Positions 29,201 through 43,407 of a stretch of 64,000 nucleotides of DNA are shown here, piece by piece (the first letter of the stretch is position 1; each line of letters starts with the position of its first letter). A program made the translations under genes and the position numbers. Location of the stretch: NCBI GenBank assembly GCA_910589415.1, contig OU342638.1:12440014-12504013 (forward strand). Reading direction: 5' to 3'. Source of the stretch: Malachius bipustulatus. Taxonomy: Eukaryota > Arthropoda > Insecta > Coleoptera > Melyridae. Below the pieces are notes generated by a model that was not told the origin of the DNA, did no database searches, and saw nothing but the letters and a program-made list of their open reading frames with translations.

Positions 29201-32200
29201 TTGTAGGAAATTTTGTTTATTTTCTGGAATTGTTCCTGTTTTTATGATTAGTCAACTTCTAGCTTTCAAAGCAGACGGTCGCATGGAATAATTGATGGAA
29301 TGTTAAACTAATACAGTTCTTATGCGTGATAGTCTTCTTTGGAATGCTATTAGGTCTTATTAGATACCTCTAAGTAGTTGTTTTTAGATGTGACGAAATT
29401 TCCAACCATCTGAGTAAAAACGGAAGTCGTAAAACCAACATCTCAGTGAGAGAGAGGAAAAAAAATGTTCATTCTAAATGCGGTTTTACCTTTCGTTTGT
29501 AGGAAATTTTGTTTATTTTCTGGAATTGTTCCTGTTTTTATGATTAGTCAACTTCTAGCTTTCAAAGCAGACGGTCGCATGGAATAATTGATGGAATGTT
29601 AAACTAATACATCAGTTCCTATGCGTGATAGTCTTCTTTGGTATGCTATTAGGTCTTATTAGATACCTCTAAGTAGTTGTTTTTAGATGTGACGAAATTT
29701 CCAACCATCTGAGTAAAAACGGAAGTCGTAAAACCAACATCTCAGTGAGAGAGAGGAAAAAAAATGTTCATTCTAAATGCGTTTTTACCTTTCGTTTGTA
29801 GGAAATTTTGTTTATTTTCTGGAATTGTTCCTGTTTTTATGATTAGTCAACTTCTAGCTTTCAAAGCAGACGGTCGCATGGAATAATTGATGGAATGTTA
29901 AACTAATACAGTTCTTATGCGTGATAGTCTTCTTTGGAATGCTATTAGGTCTTATTAGATACCTCTAAGTAGTTGTTTTTAGATGTGACGAAATTTCCAA
30001 CCATCTGAGTAAAAACGGAAGTCGTAAAACCAACATCTCAGTGAGAGAGAGGAAAAAAAATGTTCATTCTAAATGCGGTTTTACCTTTCGTTTGTAGGAA
30101 ATTTTGTTTATTTTCTGGAATTGTTCCTGTTTTTATGATTAGTCAACTTCTAGCTTTCAAAGCAGACGGTCGCATGGAATAATTGATGTAATGTTAAACT
30201 AATACAGTTCCTATGCGTGATAGTCTTCTTTGGTATGCTATTAGGTCTTATTAGATACCTCTAAGTAGTTGTTTTTAGATGTGACGAAATTTCCAACCAT
30301 CTGAGTAAAAACGGAAGTCGTAAAACCAACATCTCAGTGAGAGAGAGGAAAAAAAATGTTCATTCTAAATGCGGTTTTACCTTTCGTTTGTAGGAAATTT
30401 TGTTTATTTTCTGGAATTGTTCCTGTTTTTATGATTAGTCAACTTCTAGCTTTCAAAGCAGACGGTCGCATGGAATAATTGATGGAATGTTAAACTAATA
30501 CAGTTCTTATGCGTGATAGTCTTCTTTGGAATGCTATTAGGTCTTATTAGATACCTCTAAGTAGTTGTTTTTAGATGTGACGAAATTTCCAACCATCTGA
30601 GTAAAAACGGAAGTCGTAAAACCAACAACTCAGTGAGAGAGAGGAAAAAAATGTTCATTCTAAATGCGGTTTTACCTTTCGTTTGTAGGAAATTTTGTTT
30701 ATTTTCTGGAATTGTTCCTGTTTTTATGATTAGTCAACTTCTAGCTTTCAAAGCAGACGGTCGCATGGAATAATTGATGTAATGTTAAACTAATACAGTT
30801 CCTATGCGTGATAGTCTTCTTTGGTATGCTATTAGGTCTTATTAGATACCTCTAAGTAGTTGTTTTTAGATGTGACGAAATTTCCAACCATCTGAGTAAA
30901 AACGGAAGTCGTAAAACCAACATCTCAGTGAGAGAGAGGAAAAAAATGTTCATTCTAAATGCGGTTTTACCTTTCGTTTGTAGGAAATTTTGTTTATTTT
31001 CTGGAATTGTTCCTGTTTTTATGATTAGTCAACTTCTAGCTTTCAAAGCAGATGGTCGCATGGAATAATTGATGGAATGTTAAACTAATACAGTTCCTAT
31101 GCGTGATAGTCTTCTTTGGTATGCTATTAGGTCTTATTAGATACCTCTAAGTAGTTGTTTTTAGATGTGACGAAATTTCCAACCATCTGAGTAAAAACGG
31201 AAGTCGTAAAACCAACAACTCAGTGAGAGAGAGGAAAAAAAAATGTTCATTCTGAATGCGGTTTTACCTTTCGTTTGTAGGAAATTTTGTTTATTTTCTG
31301 GAATTGTTCCTGTTTTTATGATTAGTCAACTTCTAGCTTTCAAAGCAGACGGTCGCATGGAATAATTGATGGAATGTTAAACTAATACAGTTCCTATGCG
31401 TGATAGTCTTCTTTGGTATGCTATTAGGTCTTATTAGATACCTCTAAGTAGTTGTTTTTAGATGTGACGAAATTTCCAACCATCTGAGTAAAAACGAAAG
31501 TCGTAAAACCAACATCTCAGTGAGAGAGAGGAAAAAAATGTTCATTCTAAATGCGGTTTTACCTTTCGTTTGTAGGAAATTTTGTTTATTTTCTGGAATT
31601 GTTCCTGTTTTTATGATTAGTCAACTTCTAGCTTTCAAAGCAGACGGTCGCATGGAATAATTGATGGAATGTTAAACTAATACAGTTCCTATGCGTGATA
31701 GTATTCTTTGGTATGCTATTAGGTCTTATTAGATACCTCTAAGTAGTTGTTTTTAGATGTGACGAAATTTCCAACCATCTGAGTAAAAACGGAAGTCGTA
31801 AAACCAACATCTCAGTGAGAGAGAGGAAAAAAAATGTTCATTCTAAATGCGGTTTTACCTTTCGTTTGTAGGAAATTTTGTTTATTTTCTGGAATTGTTC
31901 CTGTTTTTATGATTAGTCAACTTCTAGCTTTCAAAGCAGACGGTCGCATGGAATAATTGATGGAATGTTAAACTAATACAGTTCTTATGCGTGATAGTCT
32001 TCTTTGGAATGCTATTAGGTCTTATTAGATACCTCTAAGTAGTTGTTTTTAGATGTGACGAAATTTCCAACCATCTGAGTAAAAACGGAAGTCGTAAAAC
32101 CAACATCTCAGTGAGAGAGAGAAAAAAAAAGTTCATTCTAAATGCGGTTTTACCTTTCGTTTGTAGGAAATTTTGTTTATTTTCTGGAATTGTTCCTGTT

Positions 32201-35200
32201 TTTATGATTAGTCAACTTCTAGCTTTCAAAGCAGACGGTCGCATGGAATAATTGATGGAATGTTAAACTAATACAGTTCCTATGCGTGATAGTCTTCTTT
32301 GGTATGCTATTAGGTCTTATTAGATACCTCTAAGTAGTTGTTTTTAGATGTGACGAAATTTCCAACCATCTGAGTAAAAACGGAAGTCGTAAAACCAACA
32401 TCTCAGTGAGAGAGAGGAAAAAAAATGTTCATTCTAAATGCGGTTTTACCTTTCGTTTGTAGGAAATTTTGTTTATTTTCTGGAATTGTTCCTGTTTTTA
32501 TGATTAGTCAACTTCTAGCTTTCAAAGCAGACGGTCGCATGGAATAATTGATGGAATGTTAAACTAATACAGTTCCTATGCGTGATAGTATTCTTTGGTA
32601 TGCTATTAGGTCTTATTAGATACCTCTAAGTAGTTGTTTTTAGATGTGACGAAATTTCCAACCATCTGAGTAAAAACGGAAGTCGTAAAACCAACATCTC
32701 AGTGAGAGAGAGGAAAAAAATGTTCATTCTAAATGCGGTTTTACCTTTCGTTTGTAGGAAATTTTGTTTTTTTTTCTGGAATTGTTCCTGTTTTTATGAT
32801 TAGTCAACTTCTAGCTTTCAAAGCAGACGGTCGCATGGAATAATTGATGGAATGTTAAACTAATACAGTTCTTATGCGTGATAGTCTTCTTTGGAATGCT
32901 ATTAGGTCTTATTAGATACCTCTAAGTAGTTGTTTTTAGATGTGACGAAATTTCCAACCATCTGAGTAAAAACGGAAGTCGTAAAACCAACAACTCAGTG
33001 AGAGAGAGGAAAAAAATGTTCATTCTAAATGCGGTTTTACCTTTCGTTTGTAGGAAATTTTGTTTATTTTCTGGAATTGTTCCTGTTTTTATGATAAGTC
33101 AACTTCTAGCTTTCAAAGCAGACGGTCGCATGGAATAATTGATGGAATGTTAAACTAATACAGTTCCTATGCGTGATAGTCTTCTTTGGTATGCTATTAG
33201 GTCTTATTAGATACCTCTAAGTAGTTGTTTTTAGATGTGACGAAATTTCCAACCATCTGAGTAAAAACGGAAGTCGTAAAACCAACATCTCAGTGAGAGA
33301 GAGGAAAAAAATGTTCATTCTAAATGCGGTTTTACCTTTCGTTTGTAGGAAATTTTGTTTATTTTCTGGAATTGTTCCTGTTTTTATGATTAGTCAACTT
33401 CTAGCTTTCAAAGCAGATGGTCGCATGGAATAATTGATGGAATGTTAAACTAATACAGTTCCTATGCGTGATAGTCTTCTTTGGTATGCTATTAGGTCTT
33501 ATTAGATACCTCTAAGTAGTTGTTTTTAGATGTGACGAAATTTCCAACCATCTGAGTAAAAACGGAAGTCGTAAAACCAACAACTCAGTGAGAGAGAGGA
33601 AAAAAAATGTTCATTCTAAATGCGGTTTTACCTTTCGTTTGTAGGAAATTTTGTTTATTTTCTGGAATTGTTCCTGTTTTTATGATTAGTCAACTTCTAG
33701 CTTTCAAAGCAGACGGTCGCATGGAATAATTGATGGAATGTTAAACTAATACAGTTCCTATGCGTGATAGTCTTCTTTGGTATGCTATTAGGTCTTATTA
33801 GATACCTCTAAGTAGTTGTTTTTAGATGTGACGAAATTTCCAACCATCTGAGTAAAAACGAAAGTCGTAAAACCAATTTCTCAGTGAGAGAGAGGAAAAA
33901 AATGTTCATTCTAAATGCGGTTTTACCTTTCGTTTGTCGGAAATTTTGTTTATTTTCTGGAATTGTTCCTGTTTTTATGATTAGTCAACTTCTAGCTTTC
34001 AAAGCAGACGGTCGCATGGAATAATTGATGGAATGTTAAACTAATACAGTTCCTATGCGTGATAGTATTCTTTGGTATGCTATTAGGTCTTATTAGATAC
34101 CTCTAAGTAGTTGTTTTTAGATGTGACGAAATTTCCAACCATCTGAGTAAAAACGAAAGTCGTAAAACCAATTTCTCAGTGAGAGAGAGGAAAAAAATGT
34201 TCATTCTAAATGCGGTTTTACCTTTCGTTTGTAGGAAATTTTGTTTATTTTCTGGAATTGTTCCTGTTTTTATGATTAGTCAACTTCTAGCTTTCAAAGC
34301 AGACGGTCGCATGGAATAATTGATGTAATGTTAAACTAATACAGTTCCTATGCGTGATAGTCTTCTTTGGTATGCTATTAGGTCTTATTAGATACCTCTA
34401 AGTAGTTGTTTTTAGATGTGACGAAATTTCCAACCATCTGAGTAAAAACGAAAGTCGTAAAACCAATTTCTCAGTGAGAGAGAGGAAAAAAATGTTCATT
34501 CTGAATGCGGTTTTACCTTTCGTTTGTAGGAAATTTTGTTTATTTTCTGGAATTGTTCCTGTTTTTATGATTAGTCAACTTCTAGCTTTCAAAGCAGACG
34601 GTCGCATGGAATAATTGATGGAATGTTAAACTAATACAGTTCCTATGCGTGATAGTATTCTTTGGTATGCTATTAGGTCTTATTAGATACCTCTAAGTAG
34701 TTGTTTTTAGATGTGACGAAATTTCCAACCATCTGAGTAAAAACGGAAGTCGTAAAACCAACATCTCAGTGAGAGAGAGGAAAAAAAATGTTCATTCTAA
34801 ATGCGGTTTTACCTTTCGTTTGTAGGAAATTTTGTTTATTTTCTGGAATTGTTCCTGTTTTTATGATTAGTCAACTTCTAGCTTTCAAAGCAGACGGTCG
34901 CATGGAATAATTGATGGAATGTTAAACTAATACAGTTCTTATGCGTGATAGTCTTCTTTGGAATGCTATTAGGTCTTATTAGATACCTCTAAGTAGTTGT
35001 TTTTAGATGTGACGAAATTTCCAACCATCTGAGTAAAAACGGAAGTCGTAAAACCAACATCTCAGTGAGAGAGAGGAAAAAAATGTTCATTCTAAATGCG
35101 GTTTTACCTTTCGTTTGTAGGAAATTTTGTTTATTTTCTGGAATTGTTCCTGTTTTTATGATTAGTCAACTTCTAGCTTTCAAAGCAGACGGTCGCATGG

Positions 35201-38200
35201 AATAATTGATGGAATGTTAAACTAATACAGTTCCTATGCGTGATAGTCTTCTTTGGTATGCTATTAGGTCTTATTAGATACCTCTAAGTAGTTGTTTTTA
35301 GATGTGACGAAATTTCCAACCATCTGAGTAAAAACGGAAGTCGTAAAACCAACATCTCAGTGAGAGAGAGGAAAAAAAATGTTCATTCTAAATGCGGTTT
35401 TACCTTTCGTTTGTAGGAAATTTTGTTTATTTTCTGGAATTGTTCCTGTTTTTATGATTAGTCAACTTCTAGCTTTCAAAGCAGACGGTCGCATGGAATA
35501 ATTGATGGAATGTTAAACTAATACAGTTCCTATGCGTGATAGTCTTCTTTGGAATGCTATTAGGTCTTATTAGATACCTCTAAGTAGTTGTTTTTAGATG
35601 TGACGAAATTTCCAACCATCTGAGTAAAAACGGAAGTCGTAAAACCAACATCTCAGTGAGAGAGAGAAAAAAAAAGTTCATTCTAAATGCGGTTTTACCT
35701 TTCGTTTGTAGGAAATTTTGTTTATTTTCTGGAATTGTTCCTGTTTTTATGATTAGTCAACTTCTAGCTTTCAAAGCAGACGGTCGCATGGAATAATTGA
35801 TGGAATGTTAAACTAATACAGTTCCTATGCGTGATAGTCTTCTTTGGAATGCTATTAGGTCTTATTAGATACCTCTAAGTAGTTGTTTTTAGATGTGACG
35901 AAATTTCCAACCATCTGAGTAAAAACGGAAGTCGTAAAACCAACATCTCAGTGAGAGAGAGGAAAAAAATGTTCATTCTAAATGCGGTTTTACCTTTCGT
36001 TTGTAGGAAATTTTGTTTATTTTCTGGAATTGTTCCTGTTTTTATGATTAGTCAACTTCTAGCTTTCAAAGCAGACGGTCGCATGGAATAATTGATGGAA
36101 TGTTAAACTAATACAGTTCCTATGCGTGATAGTATTCTTTGGTATGCTATTAGGTCTTATTAGATACCTCTAAGTAGTTGTTTTTAGATGTGACGAAATT
36201 TCCAACCATCTGAGTAAAAACGAAAGTCGTAAAACCAATTTCTCAGTGAGAGAGAGGAAAAAAATGTTCATTCTAAATGCGGTTTTACCTTTCGTTTGTA
36301 GGAAATTTTGTTTATTTTCTGGAATTGTTCCTGTTTTTATGATTAGTCAACTTCTAGCTTTCAAAGCAGACGGTCGCATGGAATAATTGATGGAATGTTA
36401 AACTAATACAGTTCCTATGCGTGATAGTCTTCTTTGGTATGCTATTAGGTCTTATTAGATACCTCTAAGTAGTTGTTTTTAGATGTGACGAAATTTCCAA
36501 CCATCTGAGTAAAAACGAAAGTCGTAAAACCAATTTCTCAGTGAGAGAGAGGAAAAAAATGTTCATTCTGAATGCGGTTTTACCTTTCGTTTGTAGGAAA
36601 TTTTGTTTATTTTCTGGAATTGTTCCTGTTTTTATGATTAGTCAACTTCTAGCTTTCAAAGCAGACGGTCGCATGGAATAATTGATGGAATGTTAAACTA
36701 ATACAGTTCCTATGCGTGATAGTATTCTTTGGTATGCTATTAGGTCTTATTAGATACCTCTAAGTAGTTGTTTTTAGATGTGACGAAATTTCCAACCATC
36801 TGAGTAAAAACGGAAGTCGTAAAACCAACATCTCAGTGAGAGAGAGGAAAAAAAATGTTCATTCTAAATGCGGTTTTACCTTTCGTTTGTAGGAAATTTT
36901 GTTTATTTTCTGGAATTGTTCCTGTTTTTATGATTAGTCAACTTCTAGCTTTCAAAGCAGACGGTCGCATGGAATAATTGATGGAATGTTAAACTAATAC
37001 AGTTCTTATGCGTGATAGTCTTCTTTGGAATGCTATTAGGTCTTATTAGATACCTCTAAGTAGTTGTTTTTAGATGTGACGAAATTTCCAACCATCTGAG
37101 TAAAAACGGAAGTCGTAAAACCAACATCTCAGTGAGAGAGAGGAAAAAAATGTTCATTCTAAATGCGGTTTTACCTTTCGTTTGTAGGAAATTTTGTTTA
37201 TTTTCTGGAATTGTTCCTGTTTTTATGATTAGTCAACTTCTAGCTTTCAAAGCAGACGGTCGCATGGAATAATTGATGTAATGTTAAACTAATACAGTTC
37301 CTATGCGTGATAGTCTTCTTTGGTATGCTATTAGGTCTTATTAGATACCTCTAAGTAGTTGTTTTTAGATGTGACGAAATTTCCAACCATCTGAGTAAAA
37401 ACGGAAGTCGTAAAACCAACATCTCAGTGAGAGAGAGGAAAAAAAATGTTCATTCTAAATGCGGTTTTACCTTTCGTTTGTAGGAAATTTTGTTTATTTT
37501 CTGGAATTGTTCCTGTTTTTATGATTAGTCAACTTCTAGCTTTCAAAGCAGACGGTCGCATGGAATAATTGATGTAATGTTAAACTAATACAGTTCCTAT
37601 GCGTGATAGTCTTCTTTGGAATGCTATTAGGTCTTATTAGATACCTCTAAGTAGTTGTTTTTAGATGTGACGAAATTTCCAACCATCTGAGTAAAAACGG
37701 AAGTCGTAAAACCAACATCTCAGTGAGAGAGAGGAAAAAAATGTTCATTCTAAATGCGGTTTTACCTTTCGTTTGTAGGAAATTTTGTTTATTTTCTGGA
37801 ATTGTTCCTGTTTTTATGATTAGTCAACTTCTAGCTTTCAAAGCAGACGGTCGCATGGAATAATTGATGGAATGTTAAACTAATACAGTTCCTATGCGTG
37901 ATAGTCTTCTTTGGAATGCTATTAGGTCTTATTAGATACCTCTAAGTAGTTGTTTTTAGATGTGACGAAATTTCCAACCATCTGAGTAAAAACGGAAGTC
38001 GTAAAACCAACATCTCAGTGAGAGAGAGGAAAAAAATGTTCATTCTAAATGCGGTTTTACCTTTCGTTTGTAGGAAATTTTGTTTATTTTCTGGAATTGT
38101 TCCTGTTTTTATGATTAGTCAACTTCTAGCTTTCAAAGCAGACGGTCGCATGGAATAATTGATGTAATGTTAAACTAATACAGTTCCTATGCGTGATAGT

Positions 38201-41200
38201 CTTCTTTGGTATGCTATTAGGTCTTATTAGATACCTCTAAGTAGTTGTTTTTAGATGTGACGAAATTTCCAACCATCTGAGTAAAAACGGAAGTCGTAAA
38301 ACCAACATCTCAGTGAGAGAGAGGAAAAAAAATGTTCATTCTAAATGCGGTTTTACCTTTCGTTTGTAGGAAATTTTGTTTATTTTCTGGAATTGTTCCT
38401 GTTTTTATGATTAGTCAACTTCTAGCTTTCAAAGCAGACGGTCGCATGGAATAATTGATGGAATGTTAAACTAATACAGTTCCTATGCGTGATAGTCTTC
38501 TTTGGAATGCTATTAGGTCTTATTAGATACCTCTAAGTAGTTGTTTTTAGATGTGACGAAATTTCCAACCATCTGAGTAAAAACGGAAGTCGTAAAACCA
38601 ACATCTCAGTGAGAGAGAGGAAAAAAATGTTCATTCTAAATGCGGTTTTACCTTTCGTTTGTAGGAAATTTTGTTTATTTTCTGGAATTGTTCCTGTTTT
38701 TATGATTAGTCAACTTCTAGCTTTCAAAGCAGACGGTCGCATGGAATAATTGATGGAATGTTAAACTAATACAGTTCCTATGCGTGATAGTCTTCTTTGG
38801 AATGCTATTAGGTCTTATTAGATACCTCTAAGTAGTTGTTTTTAGATGTGACGAAATTTCCAACCATCTGAGTAAAAACGGAAGTCGTAAAACCAACATC
38901 TCAGTGAGAGAGAGGAAAAAAATGTTCATTCTAAATGCGGTTTTACCTTTCGTTTGTAGGAAATTTTGTTTATTTTCTGGAATTGTTCCTGTTTTTATGA
39001 TTAGTCAACTTCTAGCTTTCAAAGCAGACGGTCGCATGGAATAATTGATGGAATGTTAAACTAATACAGTTCCTATGCGTGATAGTCTTCTTTGGTATGC
39101 TATTAGGTCTTATTAGATACCTCTAAGTAGTTGTTTTTAGATGTGACGAAATTTCCAACCATCTGAGTAAAAACGGAAGTCGTAAAACCAACAACTCAGT
39201 GAGAGAGAGGAAAAAAAAATGTTCATTCTGAATGCGGTTTTACCTTTCGTTTGAAGGAAATTTTGTTTATTTTCTGGAATTGTTCCTGTTTTTATGATTA
39301 GTCAACTTCTAGCTTTCAAAGCAGACGGTCGCATGGAATAATTGATGGAATGTTAAACTAATACAGTTCCTATGCGTGATAGTATTCTTTGGTATGCTAT
39401 TAGGTCTTATTAGATACCTCTAAGTAGTTGTTTTTAGATGTGACGAAATTTCCAACCATCTGAGTAAAAACGGAAGTCGTAAAACCAACAACTCAGTGAG
39501 AGAGAGGAAAAAAATGTTCATTCTAAATGCGGTTTTACCTTTCGTTTGTAGGAAATTTTGTTTATTTTCTGGAATTGTTCCTGTTTTTATGATTAGTCAA
39601 CTTCTAGCTTTCAAAGCAGACGGTCGCATGGAATAATTGATGGAATGTTAAACTAATACAGTTCCTATGCGTGATAGTCTTCTTTGGAATGCTATTAGGT
39701 CTTATTAGATACCTCTAAGTAGTTGTTTTTAGATGTGACGAAATTTCCAACCATCTGAGTAAAAACGGAAGTCGTAAAACCAACATCTCAGTGAGAGAGA
39801 GGGAAAAAATGTTCATTCTAAATGCGGTTTTACCTTTCGTTTGTAGGAAATTTTGTTTATTTTCTGGAATTGTTCCTGTTTTTATGATTAGTCAACTTCT
39901 AGCTTTCAAAGCAGACGGTCGCATGGAATAATTGATGTAATGTTAAACTAATACAGTTCCTATGCGTGATAGTATTCTTTGGTATGCTATTAGGTCTTAT
40001 TAGATACCTCTAAGTAGTTGTTTTTAGATGTGACGAAATTTCCAACCATCTGAGTAAAAACGGAAGTCGTAAAACCAACATCTCAGTGAGAGAGAGGAAA
40101 AAAAAAGTTCATTCTAAATGCGTTTTTACCTTTCGTTTGTAGGAAATTTTGTTTATTTTCTGGAATTGTTCCTGTTTTTATGATTAGTCAACTTCTAGCT
40201 TCCAAAGCAGACGGTCGCATGGAATAATTGATGGAATGTTAAACTAATACAGTTCCTATGCGTGATAGTCTTCTTTGGTATGCTATTAGGTCTTATTAGA
40301 TACCTCTAAGTAGTTGTTTTTAGATGTGACGAAATTTCCAACCATCTGAGTAAAAACGGAAGTCGTAAAACCAACATCTCAGTGAGAGAGAGGAAAAAAA
40401 TGTTCATTCTAAATGCGGTTTTACCTTTCGTTTGTAGGAAATTTTGTTTATTTTCTGGAATTGTTCCTGTTTTTATGATTAGTCAACTTCTAGCTTTCAA
40501 AGCAGACGGTCGCATGGAATAATTGATGTAATGTTAAACTAATACAGTTCCTATGCGTGATAGTATTCTTTGGTATGCTATTAGGTCTTATTAGATACCT
40601 CTAAGTAGTTGTTTTTAGATGTGACGAAATTTCCAACCATCTGAGTAAAAACGGAAGTCGTAAAACCAACAACTCAGTGAGAGAGAGGGAAAAAAATGTT
40701 CATTCTAAATGCGTTTTTACCTTTCGTTTGTAGGAAATTTTGTTTATTTTCTGGAATTGTTCCTGTTTTTATGATTAGTCAACTTCTAGCTTCCAAAGCA
40801 GACGGTCGCATGGAATAATTGATGGAATGTTAAACTAATACAGTTCCTATGCGTGATAGTCTTCTTTGGTATGCTATTAGGTCTTATTAGATACCTCTAA
40901 GTAGTTGTTTTTAGATGTGACGAAATTTCCAACCATCTGAGTAAAAACGGAAGTCGTAAAACCAACATCTCAGTGAGAGAGAGGAAAAAAATGTTCATTC
41001 TAAATGCGGTTTTACCTTTCGTTTGTAGGAAATTTTGTTTATTTTCTGGAATTGTTCCTGTTTTTATGATTAGTCAACTTCTAGCTTTCAAAGCAGACGG
41101 TCGCATGGAATAATTGATGGAATGTTAAACTAATACAGTTCCTATGCGTGATAGTCTTCTTTGGTATGCTATTAGGTCTTATTAGATACCTCTAAGTAGT

Positions 41201-42576
41201 TGTTTTTAGATGTGACGAAATTTCCAACCATCTGAGTAAAAACGGAAGTCGTAAAACCAACATCTCAGTGAGAGAGAGGAAAAAAAATGTTCATTCTAAA
41301 TGCGGTTTTACCTTTCGTTTGTAGGAAATTTTGTTTATTTTCTGGAATTGTTCCTGTTTTTATGATTAGTCAACTTCTAGCTTTCAAAGCAGACGGTCGC
41401 ATGGAATAATTGATGGAATGTTAAACTAATACAGTTCCTATGCGTGATAGTCTTCTTTGGTATGCTATTAGGTCTTATTAGATACCTCTAAGTAGTTGTT
41501 TTTAGATGTGACGAAATTTCCAACCATCTGAGTAAAAACGGAAGTCGTAAAACCAACATCTCAGTGAGAGAGAGGAAAAAAATGTTCATTCTAAATGCGG
41601 TTTTACCTTTCGTTTGTAGGAAATTTTGTTTATTTTCTGGAATTGTTCCTGTTTTTATGATTAGTCAACTTCTAGCTTTCAAAGCAGACGGTCGCATGGA
41701 ATAATTGATGGAATGTTAAACTAATACAGTTCCTATGCGTGATAGTATTCTTTGGTATGCTATTAGGTCTTATTAGATACCTCTAAGTAGTTGTTTTTAG
41801 ATGTGACGAAATTTCCAACCATCTGAGTAAAAACGGAAGTCGTAAAACCAACAACTCAGTGAGAGAGAGGAAAAAAAATGTTCATTCTAAATGCGTTTTT
41901 ACTTTTCGTTTGTAGGAAATTTTGTTTATTTTCTGGAATTGTTCCTGTTTTTATGATTAGTCAACTTCTAGCTTTCAAAGCAGACGGTCGCATGGAATAA
42001 TTGATGGAATGTTAAACTAATACAGTTCCTATGCGTGATAGTCTTCTTTGGTATGCTATTAGGTCTTATTAGATACCTCTAAGTAGTTGTTTTTAGATGT
42101 GACGAAATTTCCAAACATCTGAGTAAAAACGGAAGTCGTAAAACCAACAACTCAGTGAGAGAGAGGAAAAAAAATGTTCATTCTAAATGCGGTTTTACCT
42201 TTCGTTTGTAGGAAATTTTGTTTATTTTCTGGAATTGTTCCTGTTTTTATGATTAGTCAACTTCTAGCTTTCAAAGCAGACGGTCGCATGGAATAATTGA
42301 TGGAATGTTAAACTAATACAGTTCCTATGCGTGATAGTCTTCTTTGGTATGCTATTAGGTCTTATTAGATACCTCTAAGTAGTTGTTTTTAGATGTGACG
42401 AAATTTCCAACCATCTGAGTAAAAACGGAAGTCGTAAAACCAACAACTCAGTGAGAGAGAGGAAAAAAAATGTTCATTCTAAATGCGGTTTTACCTTTTG
42501 TTTGTAGGAAATTTTGTTTATTTTCTGGAATTGTTCCTGTTTTTATGATTAGTCAACTTCTAGCTTTCAAAGCAGA

Positions 42577-42645
42577 CTGTCGCTTGAAATAATTGATGGA
42601 ATGATAAACTAATACAGTTCCTATGCGTGGTAGTCTTCTTTGGTA
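42577..42645. repeat. Start of diverged satellite family B, broken by an insertion
   Basis: From GACTGTCGCTTGAAAT onwards the sequence stops matching family A and matches family B (as at 43615-45153): ATGATAAAC instead of ATGTTAAAC and GTGGTAGTC instead of GTGATAGTC. The monomer stops abruptly at GGTA (42642-42645) and resumes as TAGGCTTAGG at 43615, so the two parts belong to one B-type monomer split by the element at 42646-43614. Confidence 0.85.
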
Positions 42646-43058
42646 CACTGAGAAAAATTTTTCATTGGCGGAAGTAAATTTGCAATTCCGCCAACTAAAT
42701 TATTTAATTGATAACGAGCAACTAAATATTTAGTTGCGTCAACTAAATTATTTAGTTCCAGAATTTGAGATATCCAACCAAGAATTAGTTGCCATAAGAT
42801 ACTGTATAAAAGTGATTGCAAATAAAACTTTCTGCTGTGAACTAAATAATAATTCAGTGAACCACACTAAGCTTTCTTATGTCAATTTAATAAAACTGCG
42901 CAGAACTATTATCGGGTTCTCTCAATATTACTTTGAGTTCTCTCAACTAAATGAAACTCTTCTCCGAAACCAATCTTAGTTTGGATTTTTCCTACCTACC
43001 TTATCTAACCTACACCTAACCTAAAAATTTGGTAATATTTTATTGAACTTTTCGTTTT

Positions 43059-43149
43059 GAAATTTTTTATTTATTGGTTGGGATTTCGGTTCTGGTGAAA
43101 TAATAATATTATCAAGAATCGAAATCCCAAGCAATAAATAAAAAATTTC
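43059..43149. repeat. Short foldback hairpin
   Basis: The arm at 43059-43104 (GAAATTTTTTATTTATTGG, then GGGATTTCGGTTCT) is mirrored by 43108-43149 (AAGAATCGAAATCCC, then CAATAAATAAAAAATTTC). The two make an imperfect hairpin of about 40 bp with almost no loop, lying inside the TA-flanked element. It could be a nested miniature element or internal structure of its host element. Confidence 0.65.
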
Positions 43150-43407
43150 TACCCAATAAAGGTACAAAATGCGCAGTGTCACGGCTCTCCTCATCCCGAT
43201 CAACAATATAACAATAAAAAGTATCTGCACATTTTGCTGTCCATATTAATCATCCATTTGTCCATAGTAATGTTAAATTTATAAATTACCTTTAATTATT
43301 GTTATATACGCGTAGACCGGGGCGAGTCAAAACTGTACCATTTATTGGTTTGGTTTGTCTGAAATCCATTTAAGTACCTATGCAGCGTGCCTTGCACGCT
43401 ACGTTTT

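Larger units (their letters stand above)
1..42576. repeat. Satellite array A, about 144 tandem 296-bp monomers
   Basis: The same unit, beginning GTCGCATGGAATAATTGATG, starts at 1, 297 and 593 and recurs without interruption to about 42576, with spacing 294-299 bp. By eye, copies differ at only a few positions each. Recurrent variants are TGATGGAATG/TGATGTAATG, GTCTTC/GTATTC, GGTATGC/GGAATGC, CAACATC/CAACAAC/CAATTTC, GCGGTTTT/GCGTTTTT and GTAGG/GAAGG. Most length variation is in an A-run of about 6-9 after GAGAGAGAGG. No open frame of any length survives, so it is non-coding. The array continues past the left edge. Such arrays are typical of pericentromeric or other heterochromatin, but the location is inference. 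I do not recognise it as a named satellite. Confidence 0.98.

Noticed and set aside
1..42576. CRISPR-like array
   Set aside because: The whole 296-bp unit is repeated without unique spacers, and the context is eukaryotic.
42621..43230. Small open frames within the TA-flanked element
   Set aside because: They are short, low-complexity, partly made of palindromic TAAATTATTTAG sequence and show no transposase motifs.
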